A stretch of 56,871 bases of DNA from a virus: positions 1-56,871 of the IMG/VR virus record IMGVR_UViG_3300047322_000204; one strand, given 5' to 3'. How positions within the stretch are numbered: the stretch's first letter is position 1; every line of letters begins with the position of its first letter. This document shows, in pieces, positions 47,820 to 56,808 of the stretch. The notes below the pieces were generated by a model. It saw nothing but the letters and a program-made list of their open reading frames with translations. It was not told the DNA's origin and made no database searches. Position numbers and translations under genes: made by a program.

Positions 47820-49130
47820 CTACCCGACGATGACGTACAGCGTGTTCGGGTCCTTGGTGGCCAGAGCGGTGTATTGCACCTGAGTCATCTGCGTCCACAG
47901 CGCTGATGCACCTGCAGGGCCTTGCGGACCAGTTGCTCCGGCTGCACCCGGTGCTCCAGTTGCTCCGGCTGCTCCTGCCGGTCCCTGGGGGCCGATCATC
48001 GACACCGGAGCGGGCCAGGCGTTCGCTGCTTTCGGGCCTTGCACGGTCCACGCCGAGTTGTTGATGAAGAAGTCGCCGTTGATGCCATCGCCAGCGGCTG
48101 GTGCTGTGATACCAGCAAGCACAGTGCGGTCTGCGCCATCGGTGATGACATACAGCGCTGTCGGACTCTTGGTGCCAAGCGCGTCGTACTGAGCCTGCGT
48201 CAGTTCAACGATGTCGGTGGTGCCGATGTTGCCCTGCACACCCTGCGGCCCAACCGGGCCGACACCACCTTGTGGTCCTACTGGTCCCAATGGTCCTTGC
48301 ACGCCTTGGATGCCTTGCGGGCCGATGGGGCCGGTGTCGCCCTTCACGCCTTGCGGGCCGACTGGACCCTGGATGCCTTGCACACCCTGCTCGCCCTTGA
48401 TTGGCGTCTGCACTTGAACGGGGCTGTTGTTGGACGGGGCGAACGGCGACGGGCCTGTAGATGCAAACGCCACTGGAACGCGGTACCACGAATTAGCTAC
48501 CAACTCAGGCGGGCCAGTGAGGATGTACTTGTTCCAGGTGTCGAACTGATCGGCTTCGTAAATGTCGAACTCGTCGCCAGACCCCAACATCTCGATACGC
48601 ACGATGCGTCCATCGATGTCATACGCCGAGATGAAGTACATCGTCGCCAGGGAGGTGTCGGTGGTGTTCGATGTCAGAAACCCACTGCCAGGATTGGCAT
48701 TGGTAGTACCTGGCTTCCACCTGTATTGCGCTGCACCGACAGCAGTGCCTGCTGCACCTTGCGGGCCGACATCACCTTGCGGGCCAACGGGGCCGAGCGG
48801 GCCTTGGACGCCGATAGGACCTTGGATGCCCTGGGGACCGACGTTGCCCTGTGGACCAACTGGACCAACTGGGCCTATGACACCTTGCGGTCCCTGCGGA
48901 CCCTGCACTCCGGTGGGACCGAGCGGGCCTTGGATGCCCTGCACACCCTGATCACCTTGTGGGCCGACTGGACCGATATTGCCCTGTGGACCGACTGGAC
49001 CTTGGGGGCCACCAGTGGCAGCACCGACGATCACGTCCTGATCGGGATTGGTGATCTTGACCAGTGTCGGTGGCGTTGTCGTGACGACGATGGCCTTCTT
49101 GTCAGGCGGTCGTATCACAACGTCGGTCAT
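47820..49130 (-). CDS. Collagen-like tail fibre
   Basis: 436 aa from ATG at 49130 (ATGA overlap). Two blocks of Gly-x-y repeats (about 40-115 and 220-285: [10 protein letters not shown] type) form triple helices. A non-collagen domain (about 120-215) separates them. A repeated [21 protein letters not shown] / [20 protein letters not shown] motif ends each half, a known upper-tail-fibre element. The trimeric fibre shaft probably carries the adjacent LamG proteins. Confidence 0.82.
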   Translation of the reverse strand: MTDVVIRPPDKKAIVVTTTPPTLVKITNPDQDVIVGAATGGPQGPVGPQGNIGPVGPQGDQGVQGIQGPLGPTGVQGPQGPQGVIGPVGPVGPQGNVGPQGIQGPIGVQGPLGPVGPQGDVGPQGAAGTAVGAAQYRWKPGTTNANPGSGFLTSNTTDTSLATMYFISAYDIDGRIVRIEMLGSGDEFDIYEADQFDTWNKYILTGPPELVANSWYRVPVAFASTGPSPFAPSNNSPVQVQTPIKGEQGVQGIQGPVGPQGVKGDTGPIGPQGIQGVQGPLGPVGPQGGVGPVGPQGVQGNIGTTDIVELTQAQYDALGTKSPTALYVITDGADRTVLAGITAPAAGDGINGDFFINNSAWTVQGPKAANAWPAPVSMIGPQGPAGAAGATGAPGAAGATGPQGPAGASALWTQMTQVQYTALATKDPNTLYVIVG

Positions 49131-49867
49131 GGGACTCTGCCGTTTGGCCCAACCACGAAGGGACCGGCGTTGACTGCGGCAACAGCGAAGTTGCCGGTCC
49201 ACGGCGTACTGGTCACCGGCAGAGCATCCGTGGCCGCCGTGCGTAACTTGATCGTGCAGTCACCTTGCAACCAGGTGCGCAACGTTGTGGTCGGTGGCCA
49301 TACCTCGTCATCAGGCCAGTCGTCGGGCTTGGCGAACTCGTCGGAATAGGCCATCGGGCTGATCGAGTACAACTCCCAGGAGAAGCTGCCAGCATGAGTG
49401 TTCAGTTCCCGCGGCAGGAACAGCGACACCAACGTGGTGCCGATCAACGGGTCATAGGTGCCGGGGGCAAAGTACTGCGAGTCCACGCTGAATTCGGTGA
49501 TCAACGTGGAGGTGTAGCTGGCCAGGAGCCTGATCTGAGCGTGCCACTCCCACTGCGACTGGTCGCTCATATCGAGATCGGGGTTGTTCGGGTCCTGGAT
49601 GTACAGCGGTATCACCACGTCATCACCTTCCCAGAAGGTGATCGGGAAGTCGGTGGGCGTGCGCTCCCAGGACAAGTCGGCAGCGGCTGCTGCCAAAGAG
49701 CCGGACGGATCGGAGCCTGAGACAACTCCTCCTGGATAGAAGGGTATGAGCGGCTGATACATGGGTTCCCCCGGAAGAATGTCGGTGGCCTCGATGAGCA
49801 CCACAGTGCTGCCAGCGATGCGCGCTGGCATGTCCTGGCCGAAACGGGAGCCGACGTACTCGCTCAT
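49127..49867 (-). CDS. Beta-sandwich minor structural protein (LtfC/p132/Gp6-like)
   Basis: 246 aa. The region PTDFPITFWEGDDVVIPLYI, SQWEWHAQIRLLASYTSTLI and SLFLPRELNTHAGSFSWELY resembles the LtfC/p132/Gp6 beta-sandwich used as an assembly platform for fibres. The N-terminus MSEYVGSRFGQDMPARIAG is distinct. Adjacent to the collagen-like fibre. Confidence 0.6.
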   Translation of the reverse strand: MSEYVGSRFGQDMPARIAGSTVVLIEATDILPGEPMYQPLIPFYPGGVVSGSDPSGSLAAAAADLSWERTPTDFPITFWEGDDVVIPLYIQDPNNPDLDMSDQSQWEWHAQIRLLASYTSTLITEFSVDSQYFAPGTYDPLIGTTLVSLFLPRELNTHAGSFSWELYSISPMAYSDEFAKPDDWPDDEVWPPTTTLRTWLQGDCTIKLRTAATDALPVTSTPWTGNFAVAAVNAGPFVVGPNGRVP

Positions 49868-49868
49868 A

Positions 49869-51419
49869 TCAACTCCTGATGTAGGTGATCGTCGTCAGGT
49901 ACATCGGCGTGATGTCGATGGGCTGCCCGCCGCCGATCATGTCCTCGGTCGTCGGGTGCACGTGGGCGGCAATCGGATCGATAACGATGGAGTGATCGTG
50001 GTCGCCGTCGTTGCTGAGCACGTGGGGGTGCTCGGAACCGGAAGAGCCGATGGAGATGTTGGTGGCCGCAGGGCTGGTCCAGTCCATCGCCTCCACCGAG
50101 TAGGTGTGGTTGCGGTCGTTGAACAGCGCGTCGATCTTGTTGTTGCCGCCCCACATCAGGCATATCCACGGCGAAGCGTTGCCGAAGAAGTCAGCGCCAT
50201 GATGAGCGTGGCCGGGGTCGGACACTGGGTGAGAGTGAGCGCCGCCCGTGACGACGTGAGTGTGCACACCACCGCGGCTGGTACGCGCTGTCGGTGAGGA
50301 CCCACCAGCAGTGCTGGTGGCCACGTTGTGCCTGTGCGCTGGCATCTGAGCCACGCTGAGGCTGATCTGGTTGTTGATCGGGCCTCCCATGACACCAGGT
50401 GTCGCTGCGCTCAACAGCACTCGGCTGGTGGCATTGGGCAAGGTGATCGAGCGGTTCGGAGCAATGCCTGTGGCGGTGTAGCCGAGGTTGAGGAAGAAGG
50501 TGAACAGCGCCGGGTAGCTGCCGCTCTCGGCCAGCGAACTGCCGTCGAGAGCAACCCACCCGAGCGGCAGCATCTCCGACTTCGGGCGCAGGCTGTGAAT
50601 GATCGTGGCGAACGGCACCGTGCCGTCGACGGTGGCCAGTTCGGTCCAGGCGCTGTTCTTGCGGATGTACAGCCGCCCGTTGTCCTGTTGGAAGATCGTG
50701 CCGTTGGCGGCGGTGGCCGGGAGAGACGGACCCATCACCAAGTTGCTGCCCATGACCATGCCACCGGCATTGACATCGCCAACGGTGTCCAGCGAGTTGG
50801 CATCGATGTGATCCTCGACGCGCAGGTCACTGTGGATCGTCAACTGGGAGGGGTTGCTGCGCCACATCCACGTGTCGGACTCCCACGTCGTGTAGCCGTC
50901 ACCTTGGACCAGGAAGTGGTTGCCAGCGCCGTTCATGTTGCGCACCAGCGGATCGCCGGTGGCGATCTTGGTCAGCAGCGCCTTGTTGATGAACTTGCGC
51001 TTGTCGATCACGTTGTCCGTGAAGGTGTTCAGTCCGGCAGGGCAGAACACCGCGGCGAGCACCGTCGAGGTGATCCCTGGATCGGGGAACACCGGATCGA
51101 CCGCGGCTAACCCCGGTATCACCTTGAGCACGCCGCTGATATCAGCAACGAGTAGGTCGAACCGATCCTGCGCGCCACCGACGCCAAGCTGTGCCGTCGA
51201 GTTGACCAGCGTGATCATCACGCCGTTGATGATCACCGTGCCGCCGAGCGTGGACGCCGTAGAGCCGGACACAGTGACGAGGCAGTTGTCCACGACGCCC
51301 CACAACGCGTGCGCACCGATGTTGAAGTCCACCTGATCCGGCTCGGCCATTCGGGGGTTGGAGACGGTTGACGCGTTGGGAACGAGGAAGCCGTCGTGAG
51401 TTACTTTCGGTCGAGCCAT
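49869..51419 (-). CDS. Phage tail collar-domain fibre
   Basis: 516 aa. N-terminal shaft of about 260 residues. A collar domain then begins near PKSEMLPLGWVALDGSSLAE, with YPALFTFFLNLGY and RSITLPNATSRVLL, typical of the short tail fibre/collar family. The C-terminal region is His-rich (MPAHRHNVATS, HTHVVTGGAHSHPVSDPGHA, AAHVHPTTED), as in metal-knitted T4 gp12-like fibres. Likely host-binding fibre. Confidence 0.82.
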   Translation of the reverse strand: MARPKVTHDGFLVPNASTVSNPRMAEPDQVDFNIGAHALWGVVDNCLVTVSGSTASTLGGTVIINGVMITLVNSTAQLGVGGAQDRFDLLVADISGVLKVIPGLAAVDPVFPDPGITSTVLAAVFCPAGLNTFTDNVIDKRKFINKALLTKIATGDPLVRNMNGAGNHFLVQGDGYTTWESDTWMWRSNPSQLTIHSDLRVEDHIDANSLDTVGDVNAGGMVMGSNLVMGPSLPATAANGTIFQQDNGRLYIRKNSAWTELATVDGTVPFATIIHSLRPKSEMLPLGWVALDGSSLAESGSYPALFTFFLNLGYTATGIAPNRSITLPNATSRVLLSAATPGVMGGPINNQISLSVAQMPAHRHNVATSTAGGSSPTARTSRGGVHTHVVTGGAHSHPVSDPGHAHHGADFFGNASPWICLMWGGNNKIDALFNDRNHTYSVEAMDWTSPAATNISIGSSGSEHPHVLSNDGDHDHSIVIDPIAAHVHPTTEDMIGGGQPIDITPMYLTTITYIRS

Positions 51420-51428
51420 CCGGCCCTC

Positions 51429-51737
51429 CTATGTGCGCTGGTAGACCTTCCCCAGGCTGGCGAGGTAGCGACCGATGTGTGCGGGCACCCGGTAGCGCTT
51501 CCCCTGCTCCAGCTTGAAGTGCATGTGTGGGTTGCCGTACGTGAACTCTTCGATGGTCTCGGCCATCCTGATCTCGACCATCCCATCACTGTCCACTGGT
51601 TGCGGAACCTCTGCGATGGGATCGACTTCGATCTCTCGGAACTTCGGCGTGAAGCCGAGATCGGATGGACTGGTGACCTCGCTGGTGCCTGGGTCCATCT
51701 CGGGATCGATTTCGACGTTCTGTCTGCTAGTTGCCAC
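51429..51737 (-). CDS. Small capsid-region protein, 102 aa
   Basis: GTG start with AAGGAG eight bases upstream. The C-terminal half (GNPHMHFKLEQGKRYRVPAH, then IGRYLASLGKVYQR) looks like a small compact domain. The first 50 residues are acidic and Pro-rich. Found just after the capsid genes; possibly a head-to-tail or decoration protein. Not recognised. Confidence 0.6.
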   Translation of the reverse strand: MATSRQNVEIDPEMDPGTSEVTSPSDLGFTPKFREIEVDPIAEVPQPVDSDGMVEIRMAETIEEFTYGNPHMHFKLEQGKRYRVPAHIGRYLASLGKVYQRT

Positions 51738-51775
51738 GATGTGTTCTCCTTGGTGTCACAGTGATCGGGTGAAGA

Positions 51776-52369
51776 CTACGCCCTCAGCGTGTTCAGCCAA
51801 TCGATCATCTCCGGTCGATTGGCCCCTTCTTCCTCTTCGGTGATCAGGTCATCAATGTTGTCGTCGGAGAGGTCGTAGTGACCGAGGAAGCTCTGTACCT
51901 CGGCCACGCTGTGGTCGGCCAGGATGAACTCGCCGTAGGTCGTCTCGTCGTACACAGTGTCGTCTTCGGGCACGTTCTCTCCTTGGGCTGCTTGCTGCGC
52001 TGCTTGCTGCTCTGGTTCGACCATGCGCGGTGTGCCTGCCGTCGTTGTTGACGTGACGGTGTACGCGCCAGCAGCCGGAGGACCGGCACCTGCGGCCACC
52101 GTGCAGATGATGGTGACTGCACCAGGCCCGGTGAAGGTCACCGAGCCGCTGGTCTTGTCGTTCTGTGCTGCAGGGCTACCGGGGCCGGTGAAGGTCCAGT
52201 CGAAATCGGCAGCCGGTCGTGCCCCTGGATTGGGGAACGAGAAGTTGAAAGTCAGACCATCAGTCGGACTCTTGGTGGCTTGCGCTCCTGCCGGTGAGGA
52301 CGCAATCGACGCGCCACCACCCTCAGTGGTGTACATGGTGTTCGGGCCGTGTACTGCAACGATGCTCAT
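51776..52369 (-). CDS. Ig-like capsid-region protein, decoration candidate
   Basis: 197 aa. The N-terminal PKD/Ig-like domain (about 1-115: FNFSFPNPGARPAADFDWTF, GSVTFTGPGAVTIICTVAAG) is followed by a Gln/Ala stretch (EQQAAQQAAQ). The C-terminal helical acidic region is DHSVAEVQSFLGHYDLSDDN, ending MIDWLNTLRA. Ig-like domains decorate many phage capsids. Located directly after the major capsid gene. Confidence 0.62.
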   Translation of the reverse strand: MSIVAVHGPNTMYTTEGGGASIASSPAGAQATKSPTDGLTFNFSFPNPGARPAADFDWTFTGPGSPAAQNDKTSGSVTFTGPGAVTIICTVAAGAGPPAAGAYTVTSTTTAGTPRMVEPEQQAAQQAAQGENVPEDDTVYDETTYGEFILADHSVAEVQSFLGHYDLSDDNIDDLITEEEEGANRPEMIDWLNTLRA

Positions 52370-52396
52370 GAAACCCTCCTATGGGGTTGAGATACC

Positions 52397-52438
52397 GAGC
52401 GGGGGCCGTGTCAGTTCGCGGCTTCTCGGCCCCCGCTC
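52397..52438 (-). terminator. Large GC-rich hairpin after the capsid gene
   Basis: GAGCGGGGGCC (52397-52407) and GGCCCCCGCTC (52428-52438), 11 perfect pairs with a 20-base loop, just after the major capsid stop. No U-tract, so partial termination or mRNA stabilisation of the abundant capsid message is more likely. Confidence 0.5.
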
Positions 52439-52443
52439 AGATG

Positions 52444-53808
52444 TCAGTTGGTGACGATCTTCACCACAGATGATTCGGTGATCACGCCCCAGCCCCAGAT
52501 CGAGTACCACGCCAGCGCGTGCTCACGACCGAAGTCGAGCACGCCACCGTCACGGAGTTCGACCGGCAAGGAGATGGCATGCCCGAAGGCATTGTCTCCG
52601 AGCATCAGCGCCTCGTAGGCACCTGCGCCGGTTCCCGAGTAGGGACCCCACGGCTCACCCCAGCCGGGGAGAGCGGTGTCAGCGGAGAGCGCGTCATCGA
52701 GCGTGCCGTTGGTCGGGTCCACGTCGGGGAACGGGTTGTTCGGCGGGGTGCCGAATGCGCCGTCGCCGGGTGCGCCGAGAGCGTTGCCACGGAAGTCGGG
52801 GTTGAACGGGTTCGGCGTGGTGACGTTGCCACCAGGCAGGCCCGCCCACAGGTCGGTGGCGTCCGTGCCGACCGGCGCAGCGATCTGCGTCGTCTCGATG
52901 AACACCACGTCGTCCAGACGGCCAACCTCACCGAGCATGAAGTTGCCGGGTGCGGCGTACTTGGTGACTTCGATCCACTCCGGCGTGTCGCGCAGACGGC
53001 GTGACTGGTGCGGGTGGATGAAGCACACGTACGTCTCACCGAGGCGAGGGATGTTCTTGGCTGCGAGCACCTCGACTGCATCCTTCACCGCGTACGGCGT
53101 GAAGTAGTAGTCGTCGGCTGCTGTTGCCGTGGCACCGGAAGCGATGACCGCGGCGACGTTGGCGGCTGGTGTGCCGCCCTCGTACACGCCGTAGCCGACG
53201 TTGATGGCACTCGGCTTCTGATAGCCGAACACGACCGACGAGGCCCGCGACAGCGACTGGCGGGCCTGGGTGTCCATGTACAGCGCCATGTTGCGCCCGA
53301 GCAGGCGCGAGGCCGAGGCCATGATGTCATCGAACGACGCATTGAGCAGCAGTTCGGACACGGCGACGGCGAAGCCTTGCTCGGCAACGGTGATGGTGTA
53401 CTGGTTGGCGCTGATGGCGTGCGTCTTCATGCGCACGCCTTCGATCAGTGGACCTGACGGCATCGGCAGGTTGTTGTAGCGCATGAAGTTGACCGTCAGA
53501 CCGGGCATCGTGCCCAGTTCGGTCTTCTTCACCGCGAACTGTTCGAAGCGCAACACCGGCATCGACTGGAACAGGATTTCCTTCGACCAGATGGTCTGGA
53601 TCGCCGGACCCATCATGGTCGAGCCGGTGGCCACGGAACTTCCGTAGCCGACGCCTGTGTTGTCCATCGTGACTTGGCCGGTGTAGCCGCTCACTGGGGC
53701 GTAGTTGGAATAGGGACCACCTGGGGCGACCCGCGTCGTACCTGTGATACCAGATACGGTTGGGAGTTCGCCGCCAAGTGCATTACCCGTGTCATTCGGG
53801 TAGGCCAT
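52444..53808 (-). CDS. Major capsid protein
   Basis: 454 aa, ATG with AAGGAG five bases upstream. Residues about 70-230 (FEQFAVKKTELGTMPGLTVN, EGVRMKTHAISANQYTITVA, LLGRNMALYMDTQARQSLSR) match HK97-fold capsid proteins of the N4/phage-major-capsid type. YVCFIHPHQSRRLRDTPEWI supplies the P-domain, and the EHALAWYSIWGWGVI end is typical. It is preceded by a scaffold-like gene. Confidence 0.9.
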   Translation of the reverse strand: MAYPNDTGNALGGELPTVSGITGTTRVAPGGPYSNYAPVSGYTGQVTMDNTGVGYGSSVATGSTMMGPAIQTIWSKEILFQSMPVLRFEQFAVKKTELGTMPGLTVNFMRYNNLPMPSGPLIEGVRMKTHAISANQYTITVAEQGFAVAVSELLLNASFDDIMASASRLLGRNMALYMDTQARQSLSRASSVVFGYQKPSAINVGYGVYEGGTPAANVAAVIASGATATAADDYYFTPYAVKDAVEVLAAKNIPRLGETYVCFIHPHQSRRLRDTPEWIEVTKYAAPGNFMLGEVGRLDDVVFIETTQIAAPVGTDATDLWAGLPGGNVTTPNPFNPDFRGNALGAPGDGAFGTPPNNPFPDVDPTNGTLDDALSADTALPGWGEPWGPYSGTGAGAYEALMLGDNAFGHAISLPVELRDGGVLDFGREHALAWYSIWGWGVITESSVVKIVTN

Positions 53809-53856
53809 GGTGACTCCTTGTTGGCAAAGGGCCTGATGGCCCTGCGTTTGTGTCAG

Positions 53857-54696
53857 CTACCGCTGTTGGCGGCGCTGTGGGCTTGTTGCCTGTAGGAGTT
53901 GTCCTCGGTACTTCTTGTACGTTTCCATGTCCATTCCCCTGATGTCATCAGGGGTCAACGATTCGTATGACGGCATTTGCTCCATTGGTCCTACAGGGGG
54001 AGCAGTGGGTGCTGCGCCCCTGGGTTGCTGGAAGGGTGGAAGCTGTTGGTTGGCCGCAGCCATGTTGGCGAATATCTGCTCACTACGAGCCTTCATCACC
54101 TCGATGGAAGCGTCCACGGCTTGCACCGTGTCGCCTGTGATCAAGTCGCGTAGCTCGGGCAGGATGAATTCACTCTCCTGATCGATGCGGTCCCTGCGGT
54201 AGTTCTGCACCTCTGCGAACGTCCGCTCTTTCTCAAACACCGCACGATCTGCGTCGTAGCGTTGCTCAAGGCGACTGATCTGCTGTTGCCACTCAGTTTC
54301 CCTGCGAGCCAGGAGGTCACGGACCTCCAACTCGCCCTCTTCTTTCAGCCGCTTCGCTTCGGCGGCCTCGTCTGCCAAGCGTTGCCGCTCGGCTTGCTCC
54401 GCTTCACGGTCGGCGGCGAATTGACGCATCTGTTGCTGCATCTCATCGATCCGTCCGTAGAGCTTGTCTTTCTCCTGCTGCCGTGCCTGTTCGATGTCCT
54501 GATCGGTCCACCGGGGCTGCGGCTGCTGCTGTGGCTGTTGGTACTGCTGAGGCTGCAGCGGTTGTGACACCTGCTGAGCCGGAGTTCCTTGCTGCGCCCA
54601 ATCGCTGGCGTTACGCGGCTGTGCTGGTTGTACTCCAACCAGAATTCCTTGCCCCGTATCGCTGACATTCGGCGTTCCGTTGTCATTGATCGACAT
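53857..54696 (-). CDS. Scaffold/capsid-assembly protein
   Basis: 279 aa from ATG at 54696 (GAGG six bases upstream; the first in-frame TTG is ignored). The N-terminus is Gln/Pro-rich. A continuous charged coiled coil follows (about 70-170: KDKLYGRIDEMQQQMRQFAA, ETEWQQQISRLEQRYDADRA). The C-terminus is proline-rich (PRGAAPTAPPVGPMEQMP) and basic. Its position between portal and capsid is that of a scaffold. Confidence 0.8.
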   Translation of the reverse strand: MSINDNGTPNVSDTGQGILVGVQPAQPRNASDWAQQGTPAQQVSQPLQPQQYQQPQQQPQPRWTDQDIEQARQQEKDKLYGRIDEMQQQMRQFAADREAEQAERQRLADEAAEAKRLKEEGELEVRDLLARRETEWQQQISRLEQRYDADRAVFEKERTFAEVQNYRRDRIDQESEFILPELRDLITGDTVQAVDASIEVMKARSEQIFANMAAANQQLPPFQQPRGAAPTAPPVGPMEQMPSYESLTPDDIRGMDMETYKKYRGQLLQATSPQRRQQR

Positions 54697-54708
54697 GTGT
54701 TCCCTCAA

Positions 54709-54794
54709 GGTTGTCCAGAAGTGCTGTGGTGATACTTATAGCACACGCCTCGCTGCATACCAGGGTATGCCCTGGTGAAAGGGCGCTATCGGAG
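54709..54794. promoter_or_regulatory. Portal-scaffold gap with alternative hairpins and promoter-like element
   Basis: Two overlapping palindromes that exclude each other: GCATAC-CAGG-GTATGC (54755-54770) and ACCAGGG-TATG-CCCTGGT (54759-54776). CTATAAGTAT follows downstream on the minus strand (about 54731-54742) and could be a -10. No -35 was identified. Confidence 0.4.
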
Positions 54795-56453
54795 CTACGT
54801 CGTCTCGACATCGAAGTCCGACATCTGGGGCGGGTTGACACCGAACGCACGCATCTGCAGATCGTTGGCCATGGCCGGATCGACCTGGGCCAGCATCGGC
54901 ACCGGGTTGCCCTCTTCGTCTTGGCTCATCATCGGCTGACCATCGGCGCTCATCCCGGTGGCCATCATCGTGAAGGCCGCGATCTGGCCCCTGATCAGGT
55001 CGAGAGCACCCTGTTGCTTGGTGTCCTCCAAGACCTCTTCGAAGATTTCTTGCAGCTTCTGATCGGGGAAGGCGTAGCCGAGGTCGCGCAGCGCGCCCTT
55101 GCGGCTCTCCAGGTTCATGGCCATCATCGCTTGAATCTCGTTGATCTTGATGAGCTTGTCCATCGGCATCGGCGCTGGCCAATCGACGTAGCTGCGGTAC
55201 GACACCGGCAGCGTCGGGTCGAGTTGCGGGAACTGATCAGGTCGAAGCTGAGTGGCCGAGATGTACGGGTTGTAAACCGTCAAGTCGGGAGCGAACAGGA
55301 AGGCGTGGCGCATGATCAGTTCGTTGATGCGCTGGAACATCGGCGTGTACTGAATCTTCTTGCGCTCAAACTTGAGCATCAGCGGCTGATACTGCACCGT
55401 CAGGGCGACACCTGATGTGTTACTGATCGGCTGCATCGTGCCCAGGGCCTGTGCCGGAACGCCGGTCAGTTCGTGCATCGCCTGCTTGATCAACTCCATG
55501 TAGCCGAGCGGGCCGGTGAAGTTCGTCTCCATCTCCAACTGCTGGACCTTGGCGTCCTTGTTGTTGATCGCCCAGACCTTGCGCGGCCCCTTCTCCAGGT
55601 TCGACGCCTTGGCTCCGGTGATCACGGTGACCGGCGAGACGTGGTAGTTGATGATGTCGCTGATCTCGGTGGCCTTCTCGTTGTACTCCCGGTTCAGCGA
55701 GATGAGGTCATTGATGTCGGCAAGGCCCCACGGCGAGGAAGCCACGGCGATGTTCTGGGTGAAGGCGATTGGTATCTCACCAATCGGGTTGACTCGGGAG
55801 TCGATCAACTCGTCGTTGATGTATTCCTCGATGCGGTCCTCGGTCAGCAACTCGACGTAGGTCATCACCTGTCGAGAGCCGTCCTGGGCCGTGCCCCAGA
55901 ACTTGTACTTGAGCTTGAAGCGAATCAGCCGGGTCCGGTCATGGGGATGGAACTCCGGGAAGCAGAACGCAGGGTTGAGTGGTAGAACCCGTATCTTCCC
56001 TGCTACAGGCACACCTGCCGGGTCAACAAACGGCTCTTCGAAGGCGACCTTGACGAACACATCGCCGGAGACAGAACCCAGTTGGGCCATCTCCATGATC
56101 ACCTGCTGCTTGTTGTTGTGCTCTTCCCATACCGTCTTCAAGGTGTATGGTGTGATACCACTGGTGGCCTCGGGGGCGTGGAAGTTGACACCCTTGCCGA
56201 AGCAGAAGTTGACCAGGTAGTCGCTGAAAGCCTTGACCCAGTTGAAGGTCAGTTGCGGCTCACCGATCTCACGCTTGTAGGCCCAGTGGTAACCGAGGTA
56301 CCAGGCCCAGTTGGAGGCGTAGCGGTTGAGCCGAGGACCGTGGACCTCAAACTCTTCGTCGGCAAGCTCCACCAGCCCGAGCGGGGAGATGGCGATGGTC
56401 AGGTCGCTGGCCGCTGCTCGGTAGCTCGGTGGGTAGAAGTTGACGTTGGACAT
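54795..56453 (-). CDS. Portal protein
   Basis: 552 aa. YHWAYKREIGEPQLTFNWVK near the N-terminus is followed by the stem/clip region (KVAFEEPFVDPAGVPVAGKI, LIRFKLKYKFW). The C-terminal HELTGVPAQALGTMQPISNT (about residue 340) is typical of SPP1/HK97-like portal proteins. Its dodecameric ring is the DNA gate. The order portal, scaffold, capsid supports it. Confidence 0.9.
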   Translation of the reverse strand: MSNVNFYPPSYRAAASDLTIAISPLGLVELADEEFEVHGPRLNRYASNWAWYLGYHWAYKREIGEPQLTFNWVKAFSDYLVNFCFGKGVNFHAPEATSGITPYTLKTVWEEHNNKQQVIMEMAQLGSVSGDVFVKVAFEEPFVDPAGVPVAGKIRVLPLNPAFCFPEFHPHDRTRLIRFKLKYKFWGTAQDGSRQVMTYVELLTEDRIEEYINDELIDSRVNPIGEIPIAFTQNIAVASSPWGLADINDLISLNREYNEKATEISDIINYHVSPVTVITGAKASNLEKGPRKVWAINNKDAKVQQLEMETNFTGPLGYMELIKQAMHELTGVPAQALGTMQPISNTSGVALTVQYQPLMLKFERKKIQYTPMFQRINELIMRHAFLFAPDLTVYNPYISATQLRPDQFPQLDPTLPVSYRSYVDWPAPMPMDKLIKINEIQAMMAMNLESRKGALRDLGYAFPDQKLQEIFEEVLEDTKQQGALDLIRGQIAAFTMMATGMSADGQPMMSQDEEGNPVPMLAQVDPAMANDLQMRAFGVNPPQMSDFDVETT

Positions 56454-56456
56454 CGA

Positions 56457-56675
56457 TTAGTACATCGGCTTCTTGTAGGCCGACTTGGAACGCATGAACT
56501 GACGGTACTGGTTGCGGATCGGGTTCCTGGTGTACAGCGCCGGGAACTGCTTGGACGAAATCGGCGGGAAGGGATCGTTGACCGGCTTGTGCTGATGTGC
56601 CGCAGCATTCATCTCGACATGGTGGCGCGGTGATTGACGCCGCGGTCGAACCTCACCCCGATACTCGCTCGACAT
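56457..56675 (-). CDS. Small basic protein upstream of portal, 72 aa
   Basis: ATG at 56675, stop three bases before the portal start. Arg/Lys/His-rich (EVRPRRQSPRHHVEM, ALYTRNPIRNQYRQFMR). The Shine-Dalgarno is weak (AAGAAG). Not recognised; likely DNA-packaging or head accessory by position. Confidence 0.55.
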   Translation of the reverse strand: MSSEYRGEVRPRRQSPRHHVEMNAAAHQHKPVNDPFPPISSKQFPALYTRNPIRNQYRQFMRSKSAYKKPMY

Positions 56676-56679
56676 CGAG

Positions 56680-56808
56680 CTACTTCTTCTTCTTGGCGTC
56701 GGCGTTGCTGATCTTGGCGGCCTTGGTCTTGGAGTAGCCCTTCTTCTTGAGGGCCTCGTATTCGTCGGGCTTCTTGATCGACGGTCCTGGCTTCTTACCT
56801 CCTGGCAT
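56680..56808 (-). CDS. 42-aa KKGYSKTKAAKISNA family small protein
   Basis: ATG at 56808, TGATG overlap, AAGGAG upstream. Short ORF: MPGGKKPGPSIKKPDEYEAL, then KKKGYSKTKAAKISNADAKK. The helix-turn with SKTKAAKISNA recurs in many small phage proteins of unknown function (often near packaging genes). Ends KKKK. Confidence 0.65.
   Translation of the reverse strand: MPGGKKPGPSIKKPDEYEALKKKGYSKTKAAKISNADAKKKK

Noticed and set aside
53827-53842. Hairpin AGGGCC-TGAT-GGCCCT before the capsid gene as a terminator
   Set aside because: Only six pairs, no U-tract, and it lies within the scaffold-capsid message; not enough to call.
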